From the NCBI GenBank assembly GCA_020161755.1, contig JAIUOS010000027.1:1-59764 (forward strand): a stretch of 59,764 nt of DNA. Direction: 5' to 3'. The DNA is from Actinomycetota bacterium (lineage in GTDB: Bacteria > Actinomycetota > Actinomycetes > Propionibacteriales > Propionibacteriaceae). The position numbers and the translations under genes were made by a program. The notes under the pieces were generated by a model that was given only the letters and a program-made list of their open reading frames with translations, was not told the DNA's origin and made no database searches. Below, piece by piece: positions 9,934 through 18,366 of the stretch; positions within the stretch are counted from its first letter, which is position 1; each line of letters starts with the position of its first letter.

Positions 9934-10812
9934 TCAGCCGCCGACCAGCCGCAACAAGGGCGGGACGAGGAAGAACATGCCGAAGACGAGGGAGGGGATG
10001 ACCATGAAGAATCCCATCCTCTCGGAGACCGCGGACGCCGCGATCTTGGCCTTGGTGAGGTGGCCGTCGCGCAGTTCGCGGACGCGGGCGCGCAGGGCGC
10101 CGGACAGCGAGGCGCCGGCGTCGTCGAGTGCCATCACGTCGGCGATGTCGACGAGCGCGGGCAGGTCGAGTTCGGCACCGAGTCGGCGCAGTTCCGGGTA
10201 CGGCGCGCGCTGCTCGAGCCGGGCGCGCTCGAGCGCGTCCCTGATGGTCGCGAAGACGGTGATGTCGCTGACCGCCGCCGCCGAGCGCAACGCCTGGCTG
10301 CCGGAGGCATTGGCCAGCCGCTCCAGAGTGACCAGGTCGAAATAGGTGAGCAGGGCTTCGGTCGCGTCCTCGGTGCGCTCGGAGTCGGCCCGGCGCAGCG
10401 CGAGGTCGGGCAGGAAGAACCCGGCGACACCGCACAGCACCGCGACCATCGCCGGGATCTCGGGCCCCGTGCCGGTGGCGAGGGCGAGCGCCGCACCGAC
10501 CAGGGACGGCAACAGCAGCCCGAGGACTGCGCCGAGCGCCTTGTGGGCGAAGTGTCGGTCGACGCTGCGTCCGGCCATTCGCAGACGACGGGACGTGTCC
10601 GCCGACACCGGACGCCGCAGCCGCGTCCGCACCCAGCCGCCGAGGCGGTCGAAGCCAGAGCCGGACGGGGCGACCGGCGCGGCCAACTGGCCGTCCAGGA
10701 GGTCGAGGGCGTCCGCGAGGCGTGGCCGGACCGGCAGCAGGGTGCCGGCGAGCGCCCACAGGCCGAACGCGAGCAGCACACCGGTGGCGACGGCGAGCAG
10801 CAGCCCGTTCAC
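9934..10812 (-). CDS. tadC: Tad pilus inner-membrane platform protein TadC
   Basis: A 292-residue protein with an N-terminal membrane helix, a cytoplasmic part and C-terminal membrane helices, typical of type II secretion F-domain proteins (motifs such as LERLANASGSQALRSA and the C-terminal FFMVIPSLVFGMFFLVPPLL). With TadB it should form the platform on which the TadA ATPase acts. The GTG at 10812 overlaps the stop of tadB (GTGA). The small pilin-like gene follows after 19 bases. Confidence 0.85.
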   Translation of the reverse strand: MNGLLLAVATGVLLAFGLWALAGTLLPVRPRLADALDLLDGQLAAPVAPSGSGFDRLGGWVRTRLRRPVSADTSRRLRMAGRSVDRHFAHKALGAVLGLLLPSLVGAALALATGTGPEIPAMVAVLCGVAGFFLPDLALRRADSERTEDATEALLTYFDLVTLERLANASGSQALRSAAAVSDITVFATIRDALERARLEQRAPYPELRRLGAELDLPALVDIADVMALDDAGASLSGALRARVRELRDGHLTKAKIAASAVSERMGFFMVIPSLVFGMFFLVPPLLRLVGG

Positions 10813-11669
10813 GAGGCCCTCCTCAGGATGCGCTGGCGAGGGCGCGGCAGCGTGAGCCGGCGCAGGAACAGGAGCGAGCCGAGGTAGGTCGCGACCAGGG
10901 CTGCGAGGACGACCTGGCCCAACGGGGTCGCGTACGGCGCGAAGAACGATCCGCCGAACAGCAGGGCGAGTCCGAGGACCGCCGCTGTCACCACCGTCAC
11001 CTGCCGGACCACGATCCGCGGCTTCGCCCGCTCGGTCTCGATCTCGCGCAGCGCGTGCAGGCGGTCCTGGATGTTGTCGGCGAGGGCGGCCAGCACCGCG
11101 CTCGCCCCGGTGCCGCCGCGTTGGGACGCCAGCGCCAGGGAGGCGAGGACGGCGTCCGCGTCCGGGCTGTCGACTTCGTCGGCGAGGGCGAACAGCGCCT
11201 GTTGGACGGTCCAGCGGTCGTCGAGGCGGGCGGTGAGCAGCCGCAGGTGGGGCGCGAGGACGGCGGGCGCCTGCCGGACCGACACCCGGATCGCGTCGGT
11301 GATCGAGCGTCCGGTGGGCAGCAACGAGCCGAGCGTGCGCACCCAGCGGTCGAGCGCCTCGAGCAACTCGAGGTCACGGTTCGCCGGCGCGGCGAGCACC
11401 AGCGGGAGGCCGAAGGCGACCGCCGGGACGAGCACGAGCAGCAGCGGCCACCCGGTGAGGGCGGCGGCCACGAGCCCGGCCGCGACGGCGAGCAGCGCCT
11501 GCCACCAGCGTCGGCGCACCGCAGCGCCACCGCGTCCGTCCACAAGTTTTTTCCACAGCCCTGTGGACGAAGTGGGGTGCTGAGCGGGCGGGCTGTTGAA
11601 ACCTGCGATCACGAGCACCACGCCACCGGCGAGCACCATTCCGCAGACGGCGGCGAGGAAGCCGGTCAT
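10809..11669 (-). CDS. tadB: Tad pilus inner-membrane platform protein TadB
   Basis: A 286-residue protein with paired N-terminal membrane segments, a cytoplasmic helical F-domain region (LEALDRWVRTLGSLLPTGRSI and LASQRGGTGASAVLAALADNI), and C-terminal membrane helices. The ATG at 11669 overlaps the tadA stop by four bases, which sets the start. The longer open frame up to 12779 runs antisense-like through tadA and is rejected. Its partner TadC is coupled downstream. Confidence 0.85.
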   Translation of the reverse strand: MTGFLAAVCGMVLAGGVVLVIAGFNSPPAQHPTSSTGLWKKLVDGRGGAAVRRRWWQALLAVAAGLVAAALTGWPLLLVLVPAVAFGLPLVLAAPANRDLELLEALDRWVRTLGSLLPTGRSITDAIRVSVRQAPAVLAPHLRLLTARLDDRWTVQQALFALADEVDSPDADAVLASLALASQRGGTGASAVLAALADNIQDRLHALREIETERAKPRIVVRQVTVVTAAVLGLALLFGGSFFAPYATPLGQVVLAALVATYLGSLLFLRRLTLPRPRQRILRRAS

Positions 11670-13060
11670 GCCGCCTCCCACGCCGAGGTGAACGGCGCGA
11701 GCTCGGCGAGCAGGGACGCGTCCGGGCTGAACCAGTCCTCGCCGTCGCCGCTGCGGTAGCACAGGTGGGTCACCGGACGGCCGTTCTCGATGCCGCCGGT
11801 GAGCTGCCGGATCTCGGCGACGGCACGGGTGCGCAGGCCGCCGCGCCAGGTCTCGTCGACCAGCCGGACGTGGATCAGCAGATGGATGTGGTGGGCGATC
11901 TGGCGGTAGGCCTCCTCGATGGTGAGCACCCCGCCCTGGGCGACGCGGGAGGCGAGCCGGTCCATCGTGGAGTCGGCCGAGTGGGAGTGGGTGGTCGACA
12001 GGGTGCCCGCGCCGGCGGTCATCGCCTCGAACATCGCGCCGGCTTCGCCGCCGCGCACCTCGCCGACGATGAGCCGGGACAGGTTCTGCCGGAGCGCCTC
12101 GGGGATGAGGTCCGCCACCGTGAACTCGCCGACGCGGCGTCCGTCCTGCACCTCGCCCATGCCGACCCGGGACTGGAGGGCGAGCATGTTGCGCCGGTGC
12201 GGCTGCAGGTGGGTGAGCAGTTCGTAGTCGGTCTCGAGGGTGCCGAAGCGCTCGTTGTGCGGAATCGCGGCGATCAGCGCCCGCAGCAAGGTCGTTTTGC
12301 CGGCGCCCTGATCGCCGGAGATCACCATGGACTTGCGGGCGAGGACGGCGGCGTGGAGGAACCGGGCCACCTCCTCGGGCATCATTCCGCCCGCCGAAAG
12401 ACGGCGCAGGTCGATGTCGGTGAGCGTGTGGTGCCGGATGGTCACCGACGGCCGGTAGCTCAGCCCGAACCCGATCGCGTGCAGCCGGAAGCGGTCGCCG
12501 AGGGCGAGCGTCAGCATGGGGTGCGCGTCGTCGAACGGACGCGCCGGGCTGACCGACTCGCCGAGGAAGCGGACGGCCTCGACCAGCTCCTCGTCGCTGT
12601 CGGCGACCGGCGGACGCGACTCGCGGCGTCCGTCCGCGAACTGGACCATGACCGAGTCGCAGCCGTGGATCTCGATGTTCTCGGCGTCCTCCACCTCGAA
12701 CAGCGGTTGGAGTCGGCCGAACCCGAAGATCGCGTTCTCGACCGCCTGCGCGTACGCCTGCTCCACAACGATCGGCCACAGCGCCTCGCCGCTGGTGCTC
12801 AGCGCGTCCACGTGGTCGCGGACCACCGTCCGCACGATCGAGCGGCCGAGCAGCCGGCGGTCGGTGTCGGTGAGCGGACCCTGGTGCGCGGCGATGGCCT
12901 CGGTGATGCGCTCGGACGCCCGCCGGCGGAGTGTGACGACGAGCTGCCAGTCGACCGGAGGCTCGTCGGGCTGCGCCTCGATCAGGCGTTCGCGGCGGTG
13001 GACGGTCTCGAAACCCAGCTCACCGGAGAGCAGGTCGACCTCGGCCAGACGCTTCATCAT
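11666..13060 (-). CDS. tadA: Tad pilus assembly ATPase TadA/CpaF
   Basis: A 464-residue secretion ATPase. It has a helical N-terminal domain and then the CpaF core with ENIEIHGCDSVMVQF, Walker A GDQGAGKTT, an Asp/Glu-rich stretch GTLETDYELL, Walker B-like RLIVGEVRGGEA, and a His box STTHSHSADSTMDRL. It powers pilus assembly at the inner face of the membrane. Two adjacent ATGs occur (13060 and 13057), with a GAGGGGG site upstream. In this window tadA is separated from the cpaB/cpaE-like genes by an insertion, so it must have its own promoter, probably in 13061-13246. Confidence 0.9.
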   Translation of the reverse strand: MMKRLAEVDLLSGELGFETVHRRERLIEAQPDEPPVDWQLVVTLRRRASERITEAIAAHQGPLTDTDRRLLGRSIVRTVVRDHVDALSTSGEALWPIVVEQAYAQAVENAIFGFGRLQPLFEVEDAENIEIHGCDSVMVQFADGRRESRPPVADSDEELVEAVRFLGESVSPARPFDDAHPMLTLALGDRFRLHAIGFGLSYRPSVTIRHHTLTDIDLRRLSAGGMMPEEVARFLHAAVLARKSMVISGDQGAGKTTLLRALIAAIPHNERFGTLETDYELLTHLQPHRRNMLALQSRVGMGEVQDGRRVGEFTVADLIPEALRQNLSRLIVGEVRGGEAGAMFEAMTAGAGTLSTTHSHSADSTMDRLASRVAQGGVLTIEEAYRQIAHHIHLLIHVRLVDETWRGGLRTRAVAEIRQLTGGIENGRPVTHLCYRSGDGEDWFSPDASLLAELAPFTSAWEAA

Positions 13061-13177
13061 GGCCGCACCCCCTCACCGCCGTGGTGGCTGCACCGGGGTG
13101 GTGACGCAACGACCGACCGACGATTCCGGGAAGCGTAGGCGAGTGCGATACCGCCTGCCCAGTGGTCTGCCCGAAGT

Positions 13178-13215
13178 TGTGGATAACCTCGGCAGGTTCG
13201 TACACCTGTGGACAA
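13178..13215. promoter_or_regulatory. Two DnaA-box-like sequences upstream of tadA
   Basis: TGTGGATAA at 13178-13186 and TGTGGACAA at 13207-13215 are exact complements of the DnaA boxes TTATCCACA and TTGTCCACA. They are 29 bp apart in the same orientation. They lie in the 186-bp gap between the mutY remnant and tadA, which must also hold the tadA promoter. No dnaA, dnaN or AT-rich unwinding element is near, so this is not an origin. A DnaA-titration or regulatory site is possible. Confidence 0.45.
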
Positions 13216-13246
13216 CCGCAGATCGGTCGCCTCGACGCCATTCCGC

Positions 13247-13962
13247 CTAGTGAGGCAGCCGCAGCGCCCCTCCGTCCCGCTCGACCAGCCCGTCGGCCAG
13301 CAGGGAGGCGATCGCGCGCTCGAGCTGGGCCGCGTCCGGCCAGGCGGTGAGCACCGCGCTGCGGACGACCGGGTCGGGCGCAGCGTTTCGAAGGACGCGC
13401 AGCACGGCGCCGCGCGCCTGCCGGTCGCTGCCCTCGTAGCGGGCCTTGCGCCGGCGGGTGTCGCCGGTGTCGGGGTAGCCGGCCGCCCGCCACGCGCAGC
13501 GATCCTGCAGCGGGCACGGTTCGCAGCGCGGCGCGCGGGCCGCGCACAGGGTCGCCCCGAGCTCCATCGCGGCGGCGTTGACGACGGCTGCGTCCGCGTC
13601 GGCGGTGGGCAGGATGGCGTCCATCGCATCCAGGTCGCGGCGGGACGGCGGGCCGGGCTGGGCGCGTCCGGCCAGCGTGCGGGCGAGGACGCGCCGGGTG
13701 TTGGTGTCGACCACCGGATGCCGCTCACCGAAGGAGAACACCGCGACCGCGCGCGCGGCGTAGTCGCCGACGCCGCTCAGGGCGAGCAGCGCGTCCACAT
13801 CATCCGGCACCTCGCCGGCGTGCCGCTCGGTGATCTCGACCGCCGCCCGGTGCAGCCAGAGGGCGCGCCGCGGATAACCGAGGTTCGCCCACTGCCGCAC
13901 CGCCTCGGACGGCGGGTCCGCGGCCAGGTCGGACGGAGTGGGCCAACGGTCGAGCCAGGAGT
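13247..13962 (-). pseudogene. mutY: mutY, A/G-specific adenine glycosylase, 5'-truncated
   Basis: Codons for the MutY core remain: SWLDRWPTPSDLAADPP, then VRQWANLGYPRRALWLH, the helix-hairpin-helix LSGVGDYAARAVAVF, the catalytic Asp in VVDTNTRRVL, and the [4Fe-4S] loop with C-x6-C-x2-C-x5-C spacing ending CPLQDRC. The N-terminal about 50 residues, including the catalytic Glu region (SEVMLQQT-like), are missing. Upstream the frame meets a stop at about 13966-13968, exactly where the IS5-type remnant begins. A GTG at 13900 could start a fragment, but it would lack the catalytic Glu. No second part of mutY occurs in the window. The enzyme is therefore predicted inactive unless another copy exists. 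Confidence 0.85.
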
Positions 13963-14645
13963 GCTCAGTTCAGCGATGAGATGTGGGCCCGGATCGAGCC
14001 GTTGATGTCGCGGACAGGCCCGAAGGGCGGCCGGCCGTGGAACGGTCATCGCACCACGATTGAGGGGATCAGTTGGCGGTTGCGGACGGGTTCGCCGTGG
14101 CGGGATGTGCCGGCCGAGTTCGGTCCGTGGTCGAGCCTGTGGCGCCGGTTCAACGGCTGGTCAGCTGATGGGAGCTGGGACGCCATCCTGGCGTGATCGT
14201 GGGCACCGAGGCGGCGAATGGCCTTGTCGCAGTGGTGGACGGCACGATCGTGCGGGCACACAAGCACGCGGCCGGCGCCCGAAAAGGGGGCTGAACCGAA
14301 CTACAAGAATCCGCGGGTCGAGGCGGCCGATCACGGCCTGGGCCACTCCCGCGGCGGCTGGTCGACCAAGTCGCACGTCGCGGTCGACCCGTCGGGCACC
14401 TGCGCTCGGTGGTGGTCACCCCGGGTCAGGCCGGGGAGAACTCGCGGCTGCTGGACGTGCTGGAGGCCGCCGGCGCCCGGGTGTGCCGGGTGGTTGCGGA
14501 CAAGGCGTACTCCCACCCCTCGACCCGGGCCGTGCTGCGCCGCCGCCGGATCCAGGTGACGATCCCCGAACGCGACGACCAGATCGCCCGCCGCAAAGCC
14601 AAAGGCAGCGCCGGAAGCCGGCCACCAGACTTCGACCAGGCCATC
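13958..14645 (+). mobile_element. Decayed IS5-family insertion sequence (transposase remnant)
   Basis: An ORF A-like part reads FSDEMWARIEPLM, RTGSPWRDVPAEFGPW and ADGSWDAIL, typical of IS5 (IS427-like) elements, and ends at 14196. The ORF B part is spread over three frames: VVDGTIVRAHKHAAGA, then ADHGLGHSRGGWSTK, then VVADKAYSHPSTRAVL and GSRPPDFDQAI. It stops before the conserved C-terminal Glu region. A programmed frameshift between A and B is normal in this family, but the further shifts and the missing 3' end show that it is dead. Terminal inverted repeats were not found. It abuts truncated mutY on the left and the foreign metalloprotease gene on the right. Confidence 0.85.
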
Positions 14646-14727
14646 TTGAAGTTCATCGGTTTCCCCACGGAACGCGACCCTTCGATGCCATCATGGGCCC
14701 AGGATCTCTACAGGAAGCTCACCCCCG

Positions 14728-17367
14728 ATGCGCCGTCTACTTTCCGTCGTCCTTGCCTTGTTCTTGGCGCTGTCCGGGTGCCCCTCATTGGCCGAGGCTG
14801 CCCCGACGCCGACGCCCAAGAGTGTCGAATCACGACACACTGTTCCAACTAAGCCGAAGAAGAACGCGATGCTGGCCAAGGATCGCCACAAGACGGTGGT
14901 GCCGGCTGACCGCGGCGGGATTCCGAAGAGCTTGTCAAGCCCGGTTCGTCGACTGCTGCTGGATATAAAGAACGGGACTCTCAAGGGCCAGGCTGCATCG
15001 AAACTCGCCGTCCTCGCTATCAAACATGGAGATAGGGTCGGACGACGATACAGACTAACCTCGGGAGTTACTGAGCAGGACCTAGCTGTTCTTGGATCGG
15101 TCGCAGGCGCCGACACCACGGATGCCGAAGGTAGGTCGCTGCCGGCGCTACCAGCGGGTTCCCTCGATTGTCCGGTAGTGCAGCCGGAGAATCAGCATCA
15201 CTGCGGCTATGTCAGCGAGCATTCCACCGTCGGGTACATCCAAGAGAAACTCAATGCCGAGGAGCAGACTGACGCGGACAGCGATGGAACCCCAGACTAC
15301 ATCCAGAAGTGGGCAAACGTCGCAGACCAAGCTTGGGAATACTACGATCAAGACCTTGGAATGACTCCTCTCAGCGATGTGGTCCACATAGATCTCACTG
15401 CCGATCTGGACGGGATCTGCGCCTCTTGGCCCAACACCTACATATATTGCTCCGCCCATTTTGATCCGGACTCTCTAGACTGGCTCGCGTCTCACGAGAT
15501 GTTCCACCAGTTCCAATGGCACTACCTCCCCTCGGCGCTGCTGGTCGCACCGGTACCTTGCGTCGCGAGCCTTCTGAATATCAACCCATGGATGGAGTCG
15601 ACCGCCAACTGGGCCGCGGCCCACTTCGTGGAGGCGGTGCTGGGAGAGAGTCCTTCGCTCACCGCGGCCGAGGCGTGGAACATCGGTGATTTCTTCACGA
15701 GCGTAAACGAGGGTCTGACGTCGCGGGGCGCTGGAGCCAACGGAACAATGAGCGGCCCGCGCGCGTACGGTGCCATGCCGGTCGTCGAGTTCTTCTCACA
15801 GCAGACATCACAGGAATTTGTCAAGAACTCATTCCAGGCGCTGAGTCCAGTCTTCTTGGATGGCTACTCACAGATCGGGGATGCCCTCGCCGTGGATGGC
15901 TACTCTTTGAACGACATGCTGACCGGGGTATGGCTAGCGATGTACACCATGTGTGACCCGGGAGAGCCGGACCAATGGTGGAGGCTTCGCGGTGACTTGG
16001 TGCGCGGCTGGTGCGATGCCGCCAACATCGTGAAGACGGTTCCCGGAACGCCAACCGCGCGTCCATCTCACGAGGCAGAACTGATGTGGTTGCACGCCGC
16101 GGGACAGCACCAGTTCAGTCTCGCTCGGTACGGCGCGGGCTTCATCGACTTCGAACTTGACGTGCAGGACAACTCTGCCGGCACCACACTCGCGCTAGAA
16201 TTCGACAGCGATCAGGTTGAGATGGGCGACGAGACGGCAGTCCTTGGATGGAAGGACACCCCGGGAGGGGAGCTCTGCCAGACCCAATGGGGCTACTATC
16301 CCTCGTCCACCGGCGAGAAGACGGCCTTCACGGTGAAGATCCCGAAAGAGTGCAAGTTCGCGACGCTTGTGTTGGTGAACGTGCGCGCCAGCGATCCCGA
16401 AGTCAGCTCGGAGGTCGCAGCCCCTGTGTCCTGGGCGCTGTTCTCGACCGGCGCGGTCATCAGCAACGGAACGCTCAGCCTCGGCGTCAATGCCGACGGC
16501 AGCCTTGGCCTCGGGCTACCAGAACAAGCGGTCTGTCGAGCTGGACGATCCGGGCTGGCCAGGACCACGCCCGAAGTCTCCGGGCTCGGCGCAGGACTGA
16601 TCGATGAGGCTACTCAATTCGACGCCATCAGGGATGCTTGGCACCTGCCCTGCCAAAACCCCGACCTCGGCGAAGCCTGGGCCGTCGTCGACCCCAACAA
16701 CTCTGTCGATGGAAGTCCAGAAGTCTGGACCAAACCCGCACTCGACGTCCCCGATGCATACCCAGGCGCCATCCAGAGCTTCTCCTACACCGCCTCCGAA
16801 GCTACGTCCGTCGTTCCCCTCGGAAACAGGTACATGCTGGTTCAACATTGGCACCCGTCAACAGCCAACGACCGGGTATACCAACTCGATGTCACCATCC
16901 AACCGAACGTTTCTTGGGGCGCCCTTCCCCTCACCTTCCGGCGGATCGTGCCTCTTGAGATCGACGGATGGAATCTGGAGGAGATCCCGGACTACGTCAG
17001 CGTCACCCGGGCCTTGGGGGATGGGGTGAGCGACGCAACGGCCAACCTGTTCTGGGACTGGAGCGGAGATACTTGGCCGGGATTCATCGACGATCCTCGT
17101 GTGCCGCTGCCCCACTACGGGCCGCAGGACATCACGGACTGGTACGAGAAGACCAGGCGGGGGCTCGCCATCGACGTCGAGGTCGGCAGCGGGTCACGAA
17201 CGACACCCAACGCTCCGGACTTCTCGCTGTTCTACGGGTTCGCAGACAGCACTACCCAAGCCGACGGCACTCTCGGTGATCTGGGCGTGACCACGTCCGC
17301 GCTAGCACAGGTCCCTGCGTCGGACACAACTCACGTGGTGCTGGTCGGCCTAAGGGATACGCCATGA
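14728..17367 (+). CDS. Secreted lipoprotein with HExxH metalloprotease motif
   Basis: An 879-residue protein with a signal peptide and lipobox LSGC (Cys18), so it is probably surface-anchored. A calcium-type loop DADSDGTPDY lies near residue 195. The zinc signature HEMFH spans residues 256-260, with FQW after it. A likely third ligand Glu290 is in WMESTANW, as in gluzincin-like families. The C-terminal about 450 residues look beta-rich and carry Cys residues but are unrecognised. AGGAAG precedes the ATG. Codon choice has many more A/T third bases than the neighbours, which suggests acquisition by transfer. It overlaps the next lipoprotein gene by four bases. Function is inferred from the motif only. 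Confidence 0.75.
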   Translation: MRRLLSVVLALFLALSGCPSLAEAAPTPTPKSVESRHTVPTKPKKNAMLAKDRHKTVVPADRGGIPKSLSSPVRRLLLDIKNGTLKGQAASKLAVLAIKHGDRVGRRYRLTSGVTEQDLAVLGSVAGADTTDAEGRSLPALPAGSLDCPVVQPENQHHCGYVSEHSTVGYIQEKLNAEEQTDADSDGTPDYIQKWANVADQAWEYYDQDLGMTPLSDVVHIDLTADLDGICASWPNTYIYCSAHFDPDSLDWLASHEMFHQFQWHYLPSALLVAPVPCVASLLNINPWMESTANWAAAHFVEAVLGESPSLTAAEAWNIGDFFTSVNEGLTSRGAGANGTMSGPRAYGAMPVVEFFSQQTSQEFVKNSFQALSPVFLDGYSQIGDALAVDGYSLNDMLTGVWLAMYTMCDPGEPDQWWRLRGDLVRGWCDAANIVKTVPGTPTARPSHEAELMWLHAAGQHQFSLARYGAGFIDFELDVQDNSAGTTLALEFDSDQVEMGDETAVLGWKDTPGGELCQTQWGYYPSSTGEKTAFTVKIPKECKFATLVLVNVRASDPEVSSEVAAPVSWALFSTGAVISNGTLSLGVNADGSLGLGLPEQAVCRAGRSGLARTTPEVSGLGAGLIDEATQFDAIRDAWHLPCQNPDLGEAWAVVDPNNSVDGSPEVWTKPALDVPDAYPGAIQSFSYTASEATSVVPLGNRYMLVQHWHPSTANDRVYQLDVTIQPNVSWGALPLTFRRIVPLEIDGWNLEEIPDYVSVTRALGDGVSDATANLFWDWSGDTWPGFIDDPRVPLPHYGPQDITDWYEKTRRGLAIDVEVGSGSRTTPNAPDFSLFYGFADSTTQADGTLGDLGVTTSALAQVPASDTTHVVLVGLRDTP

Positions 17368-17792
17368 ACAACATCGACGAGAGTGACGCGATGGGCGGCT
17401 GCCGTTTCGGCTCCCCACGAAGCGAGGATCGGCGCCGCTCGATCTCACACGCGACCCGGTTACGTGCCGACCCGAATGAGCGGGTAGCGCGGAGGAGGTC
17501 TGTCCTTCGCCCGCTGGCACTTATCGCGGCCGTGCTAGCACTCTCGGCCTGCACCCCTGACGACAGAGTGTTCTTCGACAACAACACCGACCAGACGCTC
17601 TATCTGCGCGCCCGGGACCTACCCCCCTCGGGCAACGGCGGCCGTGTTCGACTGCCTCCTCACCAGCAGTCTTCACCGGGTTTGGTGTCCAAAGGCCAGT
17701 GCACGAACGCCTGGCTCATCTACGACGAGAACCTTGTCGTGGTCAAGGATCCAGGGACCATGTGCTGGCACGACACAATAAGCATTCCCTAA
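17364..17792 (+). CDS. Small lipoprotein, unknown function
   Basis: A 142-residue ORF whose ATG overlaps the stop of the metalloprotease gene (ATGA), so the two are cotranslated. A hydrophobic stretch LALIAAVLALSAC ends in a lipobox Cys63. The mature part is about 80 residues with two further Cys (GQCTNAW and TMCWHD). The 40 or so residues before the signal sequence are unusually long and basic. The only other in-frame ATG before the signal sequence is at 17391. It could be a partner, inhibitor or immunity-like protein of the protease, but nothing in the sequence proves this. Confidence 0.6.
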   Translation: MNNIDESDAMGGCRFGSPRSEDRRRSISHATRLRADPNERVARRRSVLRPLALIAAVLALSACTPDDRVFFDNNTDQTLYLRARDLPPSGNGGRVRLPPHQQSSPGLVSKGQCTNAWLIYDENLVVVKDPGTMCWHDTISIP

Positions 17793-17799
17793 GTGGTCC

Positions 17800-18223
17800 T
17801 CGGCCGGCCTCGGCACGACTGCAAACGGAGAGCCCGAGTCCTCTGGCGGAGGCAGACGCTCGGTGGACGCGGAATCGAAGTCAACGGTCGCTCGGCGCCA
17901 CGCTATGAGGAGTTCGAGGAAGTCTTGGGCATCGACGGCGTCACCCTCTTCGTCTGGTGCATAGTCGTAGCCCGCGACGACCTCAGCACCGACCAGCCGC
18001 AGGTAGGTGATGTTTCCGGACGCGAACGGCTCGTCCGATGCCTGTGAAAGGCGCGCACGAAGGCACTGGGTCGCCTGGTCGATCCAATAGGTCGAGGGCC
18101 CACCTCGGGTCCTCCACGCGGTGGCATCGTCCCGATGGAGTCGTCCAGAGCATGCTGCAGGATGGGGAGGTCGGACGCGACAACGGCGCGGACCAGGTCC
18201 TCCGCAACAACATCGAAGTGTGA
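17800..18223 (-). pseudogene. Decayed minus-strand gene, unknown family
   Basis: Protein-like sequence on the minus strand changes frame. It begins HFDVVAEDLVRAVVASDLP ... LQHALDDSIGTMP, probably continues in a second frame (VEDPRWALDLLDRPGD), then a third (CLRARLSQASDEPFASG ... VVAGYDYAPDEEGDAVD ... LLIAWRRAT). Each part has sensible amphipathic composition, but no single frame or start codon covers all of it. This suggests a gene with at least two frameshifts. The 5' end abuts a GGGGACTGTCCCC palindrome. No family recognised. Confidence 0.35.
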
Positions 18224-18242
18224 AAGGGGACTGTCCCCTTTC
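18222..18242. repeat. GGGGACTGTCCCC palindrome (family R1)
   Basis: Ten-base arms GAAAGGGGAC/GTCCCCTTTC around a single T, followed by CGGTCC. It is one of eight copies of the same palindrome in this window and sits at the edge of the decayed gene. Confidence 0.9.
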
Positions 18243-18258
18243 GGTCCACCCCGGCGAC

Positions 18259-18339
18259 CCGATCTGCACGGGATCGGTGCTCTGCTGGCCGATCGGCCAA
18301 CCTGCGGCCCGATCGAGGGCGGATTGTGTACCGCGGGCC
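18259..18339. repeat. Approximately 80-bp repeat R5, copy A
   Basis: This stretch aligns along its whole length with 47850-47931. Shared blocks are CCGATC-GCAC-GGATCGG, CTGGC-CGATCGGCC, AGGGCG-AT and GTACCGCG-GCC. By eye identity is roughly 70 percent. It is non-coding in both places. Confidence 0.7.
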
Positions 18340-18366
18340 GCGTCAACGGTCCCTGAGAGGGAACCT

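Noticed and set aside
13178-13215. Replication origin
   Set aside because: Only two boxes, no dnaA/dnaN/rpmH neighbourhood, no AT-rich unwinding region.
14060-14968. 302-codon ORF over the IS and the protease start
   Set aside because: It joins pieces of transposase and protease in wrong frames; the fragments fit IS5 ORF B only with frameshifts.
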